Positions 53,673 to 62,873 of a stretch of DNA of 64,000 bases are shown piece after piece (within the stretch, counting starts at the first letter, position 1; each line of letters starts with the position of its first letter). Made by a program: the position numbers and the translations under genes. The DNA comes from an uncultured Oscillospiraceae bacterium (GTDB lineage Bacteria; Bacillota_A; Clostridia; Oscillospirales; Acutalibacteraceae), in the NCBI GenBank assembly GCA_910587995.1, contig CAJUNS010000006.1, positions 13,742-77,741 of the forward strand, given 5' to 3'. Below the pieces are notes generated by a model. That model was not told the origin of the DNA. It made no database searches and was given only the letters and a program-made list of their open reading frames with translations.

Positions 53673-56306
53673 TTACTTTCGGTTTTTATCCAAAAGCCTG
53701 GCCCGCAGCTGCTTTTCCGCCTCCACCACGGCCAATGGCGCGGCGGAAAGCCCCAGCACCAGCCCCCACTGGGGCAGCGTCAGCGCCACGGTTTGAAACA
53801 CCCCGGCCAGGGGAGGGAACAGAATAACGCTGACCATCAAAAAGGCGCACACCAAGCAGGCCAGGTTCAGCTTGCCGTTGGAGAAAAGCCCCAGCTCCAG
53901 CACCGGCCCCTGGGAGCGGGCGTTGTAGCTGTGGACCAGCTGAGAGAGGCTCAGCACCGCGAAGGCCATGGTGCGGCCAACGGCGGGCGACATAGGGTCC
54001 GCGTCGAACCAGGCCCGGCCCATGGTGTAGGCCAGCAGGGCCAAAGCCCCCACCAAACAGCCCTCCAGGGCCACCGCCAGCCCCATGCCGCCGGCAAAGA
54101 CGCTTTCGTCCCGCCGGTGGGGCGGCTGGTCCATCACATCCCGGCGGATGGGCTCGGCCCCCAGAGCCAGGGCGGGCAGGGAGTCTGTCACCAGGTTGAC
54201 CCACAGCAGCTGGATGGCCAGCAGAGGCGCGGGAGCCCGCAGCAGAAAGGCGGCAAACACCACCAAAATTTCCCCGATGTTGCAGGAGAGCAGAAAATGG
54301 ATGGCCTTGCGGATGTTGCTGTAAATGCCCCGGCCCTCCCGCACGGCGGAGACAATGGTGGAGAAGTTGTCATCGGTAAGCACCATGTCGGCGGCGGATT
54401 TGGCCACCTCGGTGCCGTTTTTGCCCATAGCGCAGCCCACGTCGGCGGCTTTCAGGGCAGGGGCGTCGTTAACCCCGTCGCCGGTCATGGCCACCACCAG
54501 TCCCCGGCGCTGGCAGGCCTTCACCAGCTTTACCTTGTGCTGGGGCGACACCCGGGCATACACCCGGCAGCTGTCCAGCTTCCGGGCCAGCTCCCCTTCG
54601 CTGAGGCGGTCCAGCTCCGGGCCGGTGACCACAGGGTCTCCTGGTCCGGCAATGCCGATGCGCTGGGCAATGGCCAGGGCTGTGGCCGCGTGGTCTCCGG
54701 TGATCATCACAGGGGTTATGCCCGCCCGCTTGCACTCCAGCACCGCGGCCCGGGCCTCCTTGCGGGGCGGGTCCTCCATGCCGATGAGGCCGCAGAAGGT
54801 CAGGCCGCTCTCGATTTCCTGGTCGTCTTCCGGCAGGCGGTCCACATCCTTGTAGGCCACTGCCAGCACCCGCAGGGCCCGCCCAGCCAGACGGGTGTTG
54901 TCCGAGAGCAGCTTGGCCTTGGCCGCGCCGGTGAGGGGAGAGGACCCGCTGCCCCGCAGCTGGCTGGCGCACCGGGCGATGAGCACATCGGGCGCGCCTT
55001 TGGTGATAACCCGGAACCCGCCTCCAGGCAGCCGGTGGGCGGTGGTCATGCGCTTGCGCACCGAGGAAAAGGGGATTTCCCCCACCCGGGGATATTCCTC
55101 CTCCAGCTGGCGCTTTTTCTTCCGGCAGGCCCGGAGAAAAGCGGTTTCGGTGGGGTCGCCTCCATAGCCTCCGGCCTCCTCCTCGGAGTTGTTGCACAAG
55201 GTGCACAGCTCCAGGCAGAACTGGGCGTTGGCCCCGTCCAGGGGTTCGGAACCAAAGGCCCCCTCAAAGGCGGCTACCGTCATTTTGTTCTGGGTCAGGG
55301 TGCCGGTTTTGTCCGAGCAGATCACCTGAGTGCTGCCTAAAGTCTCCACGGCGGGCATATGCCGCACAATGGCCCTCTTCCCCGCCATGCGCTTCACGCC
55401 CATGGCCAGCACAATGGTCACCACGGCGGTAAGCCCCTCCGGGATGGCGGCCACGCCCAGGCTGATGGCGATCATGAACATCTCCAAGGGGGGGACCTGC
55501 TGCAAAAGCCCCAGCAGGAAAATCACCCCGCAAATGGCCACGGCCCCCAGGCCCAGCACCTTGCCGGTCTGCTTAAGGCGCTGCTGCAAGGGGGTCTCGG
55601 GAGACTTCTCCTGCTCCAGCAGCCCGGCAATGCGGCCCATGGCGGTGTCCATGCCCGTGGCGCACACCAGCCCCACTCCGGCGCCCGAGGCAATGCCCGT
55701 GGAGGCGAACACCGTGTTCCGCCGTTCCGCCAGGGGGGCGTCCTGGGGGCAGAGCAGGGCGGCGTCCTTCTCCACCGGGGCCGACTCCCCGGTCAGGGCC
55801 GACTCTTCCGCCAGCAGGTCTGCCGAGCGGATGAGCCGCAAATCGGCGGGGGCCAGGTCTCCGGCCCTGAGCACCACCAGGTCCCCGGGCACCAGTTCCC
55901 AGCTTTCCACCGTGCGCTTTTTGCCCTCCCGCAGCACCTGGGCGTGGGGAGAAGAGAGCTTTTTCAGGGCGTCGATGGCCTTATCGGCCCGCAGCTCCTG
56001 GACTGTGCCAATTATGGCGTTGCAAATTACGATGGCAAGGATTATAATAGAGTCAATATACTCATTGTCCCCCCGCAGCCGGGAGGCCCAAAAGGACACC
56101 CCGGCGCTGAGCAGCAGAATAAGCACCATAAAGTCTTGAAACTGCCCCAGAAACCGGGCCAGCAGGCTCTGCCGCCCGGCGGCGCGGATCTCGTTGCGCC
56201 CATATTTGGCCTGGCGGCGCAGGACCTCCTGGCGGGACAGGCCCCGCTGCGGGTCGGCGTCCAGGGCCCGGGCGGCCTCTTGCACGTTGATGTGGTGGAG
56301 CTCCAT
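53673..56306 (-). CDS. cation-transporting P-type ATPase (type II, Ca2+-ATPase-like)
   Basis: An 877-residue pump: N-terminal cation-ATPase domain (residues 5-70), actuator domain with LTGES, phosphorylation motif ICSDKTGTLTQNKM, nucleotide-binding domain with FSSVRKRMT and ITKGAPDVLI, hinge TGDGVNDAPALKAADVGCAM, and about ten membrane segments. AIPEGL in M4 and WVNLVTDSLPALALG in M6 carry the ligands of type IIA (SERCA-like) Ca2+ pumps. It expels Ca2+ (possibly Mn2+) from the cytosol. AGGAGG lies before ATG 56306. The gene diverges from the PAP2 gene. Confidence 0.94.
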   Translation of the reverse strand: MELHHINVQEAARALDADPQRGLSRQEVLRRQAKYGRNEIRAAGRQSLLARFLGQFQDFMVLILLLSAGVSFWASRLRGDNEYIDSIIILAIVICNAIIGTVQELRADKAIDALKKLSSPHAQVLREGKKRTVESWELVPGDLVVLRAGDLAPADLRLIRSADLLAEESALTGESAPVEKDAALLCPQDAPLAERRNTVFASTGIASGAGVGLVCATGMDTAMGRIAGLLEQEKSPETPLQQRLKQTGKVLGLGAVAICGVIFLLGLLQQVPPLEMFMIAISLGVAAIPEGLTAVVTIVLAMGVKRMAGKRAIVRHMPAVETLGSTQVICSDKTGTLTQNKMTVAAFEGAFGSEPLDGANAQFCLELCTLCNNSEEEAGGYGGDPTETAFLRACRKKKRQLEEEYPRVGEIPFSSVRKRMTTAHRLPGGGFRVITKGAPDVLIARCASQLRGSGSSPLTGAAKAKLLSDNTRLAGRALRVLAVAYKDVDRLPEDDQEIESGLTFCGLIGMEDPPRKEARAAVLECKRAGITPVMITGDHAATALAIAQRIGIAGPGDPVVTGPELDRLSEGELARKLDSCRVYARVSPQHKVKLVKACQRRGLVVAMTGDGVNDAPALKAADVGCAMGKNGTEVAKSAADMVLTDDNFSTIVSAVREGRGIYSNIRKAIHFLLSCNIGEILVVFAAFLLRAPAPLLAIQLLWVNLVTDSLPALALGAEPIRRDVMDQPPHRRDESVFAGGMGLAVALEGCLVGALALLAYTMGRAWFDADPMSPAVGRTMAFAVLSLSQLVHSYNARSQGPVLELGLFSNGKLNLACLVCAFLMVSVILFPPLAGVFQTVALTLPQWGLVLGLSAAPLAVVEAEKQLRARLLDKNRK

Positions 56307-56380
56307 AGCTGTTCCCCCTCCTAAGTGGTTGGGTACATCTATACGCTGGGGGCGGGGGAAATATGAAAGGAGGTTTCCGC

Positions 56381-56965
56381 GTGAGCGGATTAAACGCCTT
56401 TGACCAAACCATCATGGCCTGGGTGCAGTCCCACTGCCACAGCCCTTGGGCCGACCGGCTTTTTCCCGCCGTTACCGGCCTGGGGGAGGGCGGGGTGTTT
56501 TGGATTGCCGCGGCGCTGCTGCTGGTGGTTCTGGGCAAGAAGTCCGGCTGGCGGTCCACGGGCTTTTTGATGCTCTGCGCCATGCTGGCCGGACTGCTCA
56601 TTGGGGAGCTGGGCCTAAAGAACCTGGTGTGCCGGCCCCGCCCCTTTGCGGCCTTTCCCGGCTATGCTTCCCTGCTGATTCCGCCGCCTTCGGGCTGGTC
56701 CTTCCCCTCGGGGCACAGCTGTTCCTCCTTCGCGGCAGCGGCGGTGGTCTTTTGCCGGGACAGGCGCTGGGGAGCGGCGGCTCTGGTTTTAGCGGGGCTT
56801 ATCGCCTTTTCCCGGGTGTTTTTGTTCGTCCATTTTCCCACGGACGTGCTGGCCGGAGCAGTCTTGGGCACGCTGTGTGGGCTGGGAGCCTGCTGGCTGG
56901 CCCTCCGGCTGCTGGGCTGGTGGAAGGAGCGGTGCGGGGGAGCCGGAAAGAGCCTGAAGCCGTAA
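56381..56965 (+). CDS. PAP2-family membrane phosphatase
   Basis: A 194-residue protein with five or six membrane segments and the three acid-phosphatase motifs: KNLVCRPRPF, FPSGHSCSSF and SRVFLFVHFPTDVLAG. Relatives dephosphorylate undecaprenyl pyrophosphate (BcrC/PgpB) or phosphatidylglycerol phosphate; which is uncertain. GTG 56381 follows AAAGGAGG by 7 nt; the ATG at 56363 overlaps that site. It may confer bacitracin tolerance if it is a UppP-type enzyme (inference). Confidence 0.9.
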   Translation: MSGLNAFDQTIMAWVQSHCHSPWADRLFPAVTGLGEGGVFWIAAALLLVVLGKKSGWRSTGFLMLCAMLAGLLIGELGLKNLVCRPRPFAAFPGYASLLIPPPSGWSFPSGHSCSSFAAAAVVFCRDRRWGAAALVLAGLIAFSRVFLFVHFPTDVLAGAVLGTLCGLGACWLALRLLGWWKERCGGAGKSLKP

Positions 56966-56966
56966 A

Positions 56967-57011
56967 AAAACCTGCCGCAGAAAAGCGCAAGCTTCTCTGC
57001 GGCAGGTTTTT
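56967..57011. terminator. bidirectional terminator between PAP2 and GNAT genes
   Basis: AAAACCTGCCGCAGA pairs with TCTGCGGCAGGTTTT. A/T runs lie on both sides. Confidence 0.9.
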
Positions 57012-57016
57012 ACTTG

Positions 57017-57508
57017 TTACAGGAGGACCTTCCACATGGCCTGGCAGTCGCCCTGATAGCGCCAGCTGCTGCCGCTGGGGTTCTCGCCAGCTTTCCTGAG
57101 ACCCAGATGCTCTAAAATGGCCTGGGACTTCTGGTTGCTTTTGTGGGCGTAGGCCTCCGCCCGGGCGAGACCGGCGGGCAGCTCTTTGGCCAGCCATTGG
57201 TAGAGGGAGCGGAACAGGCCGGTGCCTTGATATTCGGGTTTGATCTGAATCTCCTCCATCATCAGCGTGTCGCCGTGGACAGCATATTGAAAGTACCCGG
57301 CCAGCTGGCCCTCCCAGTGGAGGAGTACCAGCTGGCGGTCCTTGTCTCCCAGCGCGGGGAGAATGTACGCTTTCCACAGGGCAAGGTCCTCCTCATAGCT
57401 GTCGCCGGTGGGGGCGATGGCAGTCATGTTGGTGCGCAGAATGGAGAACAGCTGAGGGAGGAGAGCGTCGAGAGCATTTTTCGGGGCAAAGGAAAATGTG
57501 GCGGGCAT
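57017..57508 (-). CDS. GNAT-family N-acetyltransferase
   Basis: A 163-residue acyltransferase. The acetyl-CoA motif is EEIQIKPEYQGTGLFRSLYQ, followed by ARAEAYAHKSNQKSQAILEH, where a neighbouring-residue His/Asn pattern is usual. Substrate unknown. AAGGAGG stands 6 nt before ATG 57508. It is monocistronic. Confidence 0.88.
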   Translation of the reverse strand: MPATFSFAPKNALDALLPQLFSILRTNMTAIAPTGDSYEEDLALWKAYILPALGDKDRQLVLLHWEGQLAGYFQYAVHGDTLMMEEIQIKPEYQGTGLFRSLYQWLAKELPAGLARAEAYAHKSNQKSQAILEHLGLRKAGENPSGSSWRYQGDCQAMWKVLL

Positions 57509-57663
57509 GGGAGCCTCCTTTTCTGTGCAGAGAAGAATGAATGATAATCAAGGTGTGTGCCCCCTCCAATCTGGCCGCAGGGGGAGGGGCGTGCTTCAGG
57601 GCGGGCTATATCGAGTTTTCCGGGCTTTGCAGCAGGTGTAGTGGCGTACTGACTGTATATGCA

Positions 57664-57910
57664 AATGGCTTGACGAACAGCGAGGGCGTGGGACCATGAG
57701 CGTTCCCGCGGGTCTTTCGGTTTGTGTGTTGAAAATTCTTGAAGTACAAGGGAGATATAAGAGCTGCAAGCAATTCCGCAGATTTTCGTCTGGAAGCTGG
57801 CTGGCGTTCGCTCAAAATCCATACACTCCGCTCCGCTTATGTGAACTCGCCCTAAGAGACAAGTAAGCCTGAAATGCGCCCCCTGGAGACAGATTCCCCA
57901 GGGGGCGCAT
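57664..57910. repeat. family C intergenic segment, long copy, ending in a terminator-like hairpin
   Basis: GCAAATGGCTTGA near 57660, CAGCG soon after, and AAGAGACAAGTAAGCCTGAAAT just before the hairpin ATGCGCCCCCTGG/CCAGGGGGCGCAT (57874-57910). The outer blocks match 33786-33830. The 200 bp between them hold no convincing gene on either strand. The hairpin probably terminates the RND gene. The remainder of the 57509-57974 gap is empty. Confidence 0.4.
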
Positions 57911-57974
57911 CTGTGCTTTGGAGCTCCACGACTTTCTCTTGCATTGCAGCAGGGTGGCTGAAAATGTCACCCCC

Positions 57975-60900
57975 TTATACGTCTACCTTCCGCAGCTCTT
58001 TTTTTGCCATAATGTCATACATGGCGGGCACTACGAAAAGGGTCATCAGGGTGGCGTAGAGCAGTCCGCCAATGCACACCACGGCAATGGGCTGCATCAT
58101 CTCCGCCCCCATGCCGGTAGCCAGGGCCATGAACACCAGCCCCAGCACAGTGGTGAGCACGGTCATCAAAATGGGCCGCATGCGGGTGCGCCCGGCCAGA
58201 ATAATGGCCTCCCGCCGGGGAATGCCCTCCAGGCGCAGCTGGTTGATGTAATCGATGAGCACAATGCCGTTGTTGACAATGATGCCCGAAAGCATAATAA
58301 AGCCGATCATGGACACCACGCTGACCTCCATGCCGCACAGGTACAGGGCCAAAAAGCCGCCGGTAAAGGCCAGGGGAATGGTGAACATGACGATGAAGGG
58401 CAGAAGCAGGGACTGGAACTGAATGACCATGATCAGGTAGATGATGAGAATCGCCATCAGGGCCATTTGCACCAGCTGGCCCATGGCCTCCATAATGGTC
58501 TCGTTCTCACCGGCCAGCTCCAGGGTTACCCCCTGGGGCGGGGTGTAGTCCCCCAGGGCCCGCTCCACCTTCTGGGTTACCAAGCTGATGTTGTACCCGT
58601 CCTCCAGCCCGGCGCTGACGGTAAGAATCCGGTTCTGGTTCTCCCGGCGGATGGCGTTGAGGCTCTGGCGGTCCTCAAACTTGGCGATGCGGATCAGGGG
58701 CACCTCTTCTTTTTCGCCGGTTTTCTGGTCCGTGACCGGGATGGTCAGGCTTTTTAGATAGGACTCGTTCATATGGCCCTCCTTAGGATGGACCACCACC
58801 ACGTCCTCCAAAAAGCCCTCAATGCGCATGTCCGTGGCTGTGGCGGAGTCCTTCACCGCTCCGCTGACCGCCTGGTAGACCTGGGCGGTGGTCAGGCCGT
58901 TTTCCATGGCCTTGTTTTTGTCCACCACCACCCGCAGCTCGGGGGTGGAGTCTTCCAGGTCGCTGGCGGCTTCGGCCACGCCCTCTACGTCCGCGGCCAG
59001 TTCCGTTACTTCGTCCGCCGCTTGAATCAAAGCGTCCATGTCGTCGCCGCGCAGCTTAATCTCCACCCCGGAGCCGCTCATGGCGGACATGTAGGAGCTC
59101 ATGTCCATGGCGCCCTGGGCGGTGACCTGGCAGTCCAGGTCCGCGCAGGCCTCTTCCACCAGCCGGGCGGCCTCCGCGTCCTTCAGGCCGGAGTCCTCTT
59201 TAAGAAGCACATACAGGGAGACCTCGCCGCTGCCGCCCATCATGTTCATCATCCCGGCTCCCTCCGAGCTGGAACTGGCCATAGCGCCCACGGTCTCCAC
59301 CCAGTCCAGTTCCATTACCCGCTCCACAATCTGGCCGGCCATGGCGGTCTGGTCCTCAAAGCTGGGGTCCTCCTCCGGCAGGGTGAAGCTGACGGCAAGC
59401 TGGCTGCCGCTCATGGCGGGCATAAACAGAAAGCCCCGGGACAAGGCCAGACTGACGCTGGCCACCAGCAGCGCCGCCGAAAGGATAAGGCAGAACCATT
59501 TGTGGTCCAGAGAGAGGGAGGCCAGCTTTCCATAGCCCCCCAGCACCCGGTCGAAGACCCCGTGCTCTTTGGGCTTGCTGGCCCGCAGGGCCGTGGAGGT
59601 CATGGCGGGCACCAGGGTGATGGCCACAAAGAGGCTGGCCAGCAGGGAGTAGCCGATGGTTAGGGCCATGTCGGAGAAGAGCTGGCGTGTGACGCCCTCC
59701 ACAAAGACAATGGGCAGGAACACGCACACCGTGGTTAAGGTGGAGGCGATGATGGCCCCTGTGACCTGCACAGCCCCCTGCACCGAGGCTTTGGCCGAGG
59801 ACATGCCCTCGTGGCGCAGGCGGTAAATGTTCTCAATCACCACCACGGAGTTGTCCACCAGCATGCCCACGCCCACAGCCAGGCCCGAAAGGGAGATGAC
59901 ATTAAGCGTCACCCCGGAGAAGTACATAAGCACAATGGCCACCAGCAGGGAGATGGGGATGGAAAAGGCGATGACAATGGTAGGCCGCAGGTCCCGCAGG
60001 AAGAAGAGCAAAATCAAAATGGCCAGCGCCGCTCCCAGCACCAGGTTTTGCAGTACGGTGTCTACCACCAGATAGATGTAGTCTCCCTGGTCGGAGAGGG
60101 TGGTGAAGGCCAGGCCCTCGTAGCTCTCAGAGAGCTCCTGGAAGCGCTTTTGTATGTTTTTGGACACCTGGGCGGTGGAGTAGGTGGACTGCTTGGTAAA
60201 GGACAGCATCAGACCATCCTGGCCGTTGATGGTGGCGTAAAGCTCTCCGGCGTTGGTGGTCAGCTCCACATCGGCCACATCCTTGAGGTAGATTTTCCCA
60301 ATGCCCTCCGTGCCGGTGTCCATAAGCAGCAGATTTTCCAGCTCCGCCGGGTCTTCCAGGGCATCGCCCACCCGCACCAGGCACTGGACGCCGTCCTGGT
60401 TGATGTACCCGGCGGGCATGGAGAAGTTTTGAGCCTGCAAAATACCCGAGACCGTGTCCATGGTAAGGGGCAGCTCCGCGTTTTGGTAGGCGGCCTTTTT
60501 CTGCTGGTCAAAGTCCTCCCGGGCGGTTTCCAGCTGCTCTTTGGCGGCTTCCAGCTGGGCCTGGGCCGAGCTAAGGGCCGACTGCCCCGCCACAATCTGA
60601 GAGAGCCCGGCGCTCAGCTGCATCATGCCGCTGGTCTGCTGCTGGGCCAGCTGCTGCAAGGCCTGGTCCACCGTAAGCGCGCCGCTTTCCAGCTGGGAGC
60701 GGGTGGACTCCAGCTGGGCTTTGCCCGCGGCCAGCTTATCCAGGTTGGCCTGAGCCTCTTGTATGGACCCATCCAGATTATCCGGGTCGGCCCCAGCGGC
60801 GGAGGCCATGGCCTTGGCCTCGGTAAGGGCTTGGTCCAGGGCGGCGCGGCTGGCGTTCAGCTCTTCCAGCTTGGCGGGGGCGGTCTCCGGGCTGGCGCCC

Positions 60901-62021
60901 AAAGCGGCGAAGGCGGCCTCGGCAGCGGCCAGCTGGGGAGCCAGCAGCTCCAGCTGAGCCGCCAGCAGGGCGTATTCCTCCGACTCCGGATCCAGCTCCG
61001 CCATCTGAGCTTGCAGCTGGTCCCGCTGGGCGGTCAGGCTGTTGTAGGCGGTCAGGGCCTCCTGCAGGCCGGCAATGGCCTGGTCCAGGGAGGCGATTTG
61101 GCTTTTCAGCTGGGCCAGGGACTGCTTGAGGCTGTTCAGCTTCTCCAGCGCGTCCTGCAGCTGCTTCTGGTTCTGGTCCATGGTGGTCAGCTGGGCGGCA
61201 ATCTGGGCTTTGGCGGACTCCAGCTCCACCTTCTTGGAGATGAGCTGCCCCTGGGCTTGGCCGGTCTGCTCCGCCAGCTGGGCCTGCCCCTGCTCAATCT
61301 GAGCCTTCTGGCCCGCCAGGGCGTCAGACTGCTCCTGGGTCTCGCTGAGGCCCTCCTCAATCTCCTGGCCGCTGTCGTCCAGCTTCTGCTGGGCCTCGCC
61401 AAAGGTCTCGTCCAGCTTTTGCTTCATGCGGGCGTTTACCCCGTCAATTTTATCCTGCCGCAGCCGCACAGAGACCTCTTCCTGCACGTTGCCGCTGGCA
61501 GAGACGCTGGCCACGCCCTCAATGCCCTCCAGCTTCAGCATAAGCTCCGTATCCAGCAGGTTGGTCAGGGCGATGTTATCCATGCCCTCCATCTCCACGG
61601 CGGCTACGGCCACAGGCAGCATGCTGGGGTTGATTTTCATAATATAAGGGGTAGCCACCATGTCGTCCCAGCTGCCGGAAACAGCGTTAAGCTTTTCCCG
61701 GATGTCCGCGGCCAGGGTGTCCATATTGGCGTCGTCGGTGAGCTGAAGCATCACCTGGGAGGCGTTCTCCCGGGAGACGGAGGTGATTTCCTCCACATGG
61801 TCCAAGGTGGCCAGGCTCTGTTCAATGGGCCGGGTCACCTGGCTTTCCACCTCCTCGGGGGCGGCGCCGGGGTAAGCGGTAATCACCACCGCATAGGGCA
61901 GGTTGACGTTGGGCAGCAGGTCGGGGGTCATGCGGGTGTAGGCCACCACGCCCAGCACAATGGCAATGACCACCCCCACCAGCACGGTCAGGGGCTTGCG
62001 GACGCTGAAGCGAGAAAACAT
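57975..62021 (-). CDS. RND-family efflux pump with a coiled-coil insertion
   Basis: A 1348-residue AcrB/SwrC-like transporter. The first membrane segment is at residues 12-30. Membrane blocks lie near 680-830 and in the last 250 residues, and include GLAVGVGMLVDNSVVVIENI (the Asp-rich TM4 motif for proton relay) and IMLSGIIVNNGIVLIDYINQ in the second half. Unlike AcrB (about 1050 residues), it carries about 320 residues (195-515) of almost pure heptad-like Gln/Leu/Ala/Glu sequence, inserted in the first porter domain just after VRLRQDKIDGVNARM. Without the insert the length is standard. No adaptor (MFP) gene is nearby. GAGAGGAG precedes ATG 62021; a longer frame to 62189 is not family-like. 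Confidence 0.9.
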   Translation of the reverse strand: MFSRFSVRKPLTVLVGVVIAIVLGVVAYTRMTPDLLPNVNLPYAVVITAYPGAAPEEVESQVTRPIEQSLATLDHVEEITSVSRENASQVMLQLTDDANMDTLAADIREKLNAVSGSWDDMVATPYIMKINPSMLPVAVAAVEMEGMDNIALTNLLDTELMLKLEGIEGVASVSASGNVQEEVSVRLRQDKIDGVNARMKQKLDETFGEAQQKLDDSGQEIEEGLSETQEQSDALAGQKAQIEQGQAQLAEQTGQAQGQLISKKVELESAKAQIAAQLTTMDQNQKQLQDALEKLNSLKQSLAQLKSQIASLDQAIAGLQEALTAYNSLTAQRDQLQAQMAELDPESEEYALLAAQLELLAPQLAAAEAAFAALGASPETAPAKLEELNASRAALDQALTEAKAMASAAGADPDNLDGSIQEAQANLDKLAAGKAQLESTRSQLESGALTVDQALQQLAQQQTSGMMQLSAGLSQIVAGQSALSSAQAQLEAAKEQLETAREDFDQQKKAAYQNAELPLTMDTVSGILQAQNFSMPAGYINQDGVQCLVRVGDALEDPAELENLLLMDTGTEGIGKIYLKDVADVELTTNAGELYATINGQDGLMLSFTKQSTYSTAQVSKNIQKRFQELSESYEGLAFTTLSDQGDYIYLVVDTVLQNLVLGAALAILILLFFLRDLRPTIVIAFSIPISLLVAIVLMYFSGVTLNVISLSGLAVGVGMLVDNSVVVIENIYRLRHEGMSSAKASVQGAVQVTGAIIASTLTTVCVFLPIVFVEGVTRQLFSDMALTIGYSLLASLFVAITLVPAMTSTALRASKPKEHGVFDRVLGGYGKLASLSLDHKWFCLILSAALLVASVSLALSRGFLFMPAMSGSQLAVSFTLPEEDPSFEDQTAMAGQIVERVMELDWVETVGAMASSSSEGAGMMNMMGGSGEVSLYVLLKEDSGLKDAEAARLVEEACADLDCQVTAQGAMDMSSYMSAMSGSGVEIKLRGDDMDALIQAADEVTELAADVEGVAEAASDLEDSTPELRVVVDKNKAMENGLTTAQVYQAVSGAVKDSATATDMRIEGFLEDVVVVHPKEGHMNESYLKSLTIPVTDQKTGEKEEVPLIRIAKFEDRQSLNAIRRENQNRILTVSAGLEDGYNISLVTQKVERALGDYTPPQGVTLELAGENETIMEAMGQLVQMALMAILIIYLIMVIQFQSLLLPFIVMFTIPLAFTGGFLALYLCGMEVSVVSMIGFIMLSGIIVNNGIVLIDYINQLRLEGIPRREAIILAGRTRMRPILMTVLTTVLGLVFMALATGMGAEMMQPIAVVCIGGLLYATLMTLFVVPAMYDIMAKKELRKVDV

Positions 62022-62182
62022 GGACAAACTCCTCTCAAGGTGGAATGAAGCTTGATAAAGATAAGCACATAAAATTATACCGCCGCCTTCCAGCGGTTTC
62101 ATGAATATTTTGTAAACATGCGGGCGGTTGGACAGAAGAGCGGCCGGCGTTTCCCGCCGTGTTTCCCGTCCCAATTTTCCCC

Positions 62183-62211
62183 TTGCCAAATTTGCCGGAA
62201 TATGCTATACT
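62183..62211 (+). promoter_or_regulatory. sigma-A promoter of hisH-hisF
   Basis: TTGCCA (62183-62188), 17-bp spacer, TATACT (62206-62211). Confidence 0.85.
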
Positions 62212-62253
62212 CAATTTACTGCATTAATAAGTTAAACCGGGATGTGAAATCAT

Positions 62254-62871
62254 ATGACCGCAATCATTGACTATGGCGCCGGAAACCTGCGCAGCGTAGA
62301 AAAAGCCCTCACACACATCGGCTGTTCCTGCCGGGTGGTCCGAACCGGCTCCCAGCTGCTGGAGGCGGAACGGGCTGTTCTGCCCGGCGTGGGGGCTTTT
62401 GGCGAGGCTATGGGCGGCCTGGAGGCCCAGGGGCTTGTCCCGGCCATTGCCGAGTTTGCCGCCTCCGGAAGGCCCTTCCTAGGCATCTGCCTGGGCTTGC
62501 AGGTGTTGTTTGAAAGCAGCGAAGAGTCCCCTGGCGTAAAAGGCCTGGGGCTGCTAAAGGGCCGGGTGCTCCGCCTGCCCAGGGAAAGCGGGTTAAAAAT
62601 TCCCCATGTGGGGTGGAATTCCCTGACGGTGGACCGTCCCGGCTGGCTGCTGGAGGGCTTGGAGCCGGAACCCTATGTGTATTTCGTCCACTCCTACTAC
62701 TTACAGGCCGGGGAAGATGTGGTCAGCGCCCGGGCGGCTTATGGGGCGGATATTCACGCGGCGGTGGAAAAAGGAAACCTGGCGGCCTGCCAGTTCCACC
62801 CGGAAAAAAGCGGCGAGACCGGGCTGGGCATCTTGCGGAACTTTGCCCGGAAGGCGAAAGGGGGAGCGTGA
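62254..62871 (+). CDS. hisH: imidazole glycerol phosphate synthase, glutaminase subunit
   Basis: A 205-residue class I glutamine amidotransferase that feeds ammonia to HisF. The catalytic Cys is in FLGICLGLQVLF, and the His-Glu pair in ACQFHPEKSG. The N-terminal IIDYGAGNLRSVEKAL and VLPGVGAFGEAM are conserved. The Shine-Dalgarno sequence is weak (GGGATG), consistent with ATG 62254 being first in the message. hisF follows 2 nt after its stop. The rest of the his pathway is elsewhere. Confidence 0.95.
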   Translation: MTAIIDYGAGNLRSVEKALTHIGCSCRVVRTGSQLLEAERAVLPGVGAFGEAMGGLEAQGLVPAIAEFAASGRPFLGICLGLQVLFESSEESPGVKGLGLLKGRVLRLPRESGLKIPHVGWNSLTVDRPGWLLEGLEPEPYVYFVHSYYLQAGEDVVSARAAYGADIHAAVEKGNLAACQFHPEKSGETGLGILRNFARKAKGGA

Positions 62872-62873
62872 TT

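Noticed and set aside
57424..57822. Minus-strand open frame in the gap before the RND gene
   Set aside because: No ribosome binding site, overlaps the GNAT gene start and reads through repeat-like sequence; composition is not protein-like.
59811..62048. A 745-codon open frame on the plus strand opposite the RND pump gene
   Set aside because: The translation is Gly/Leu/His/Gln-rich with no domain; it is the mirror of a GC-rich coiled-coil gene on the minus strand, which has clear RND motifs and a ribosome binding site.
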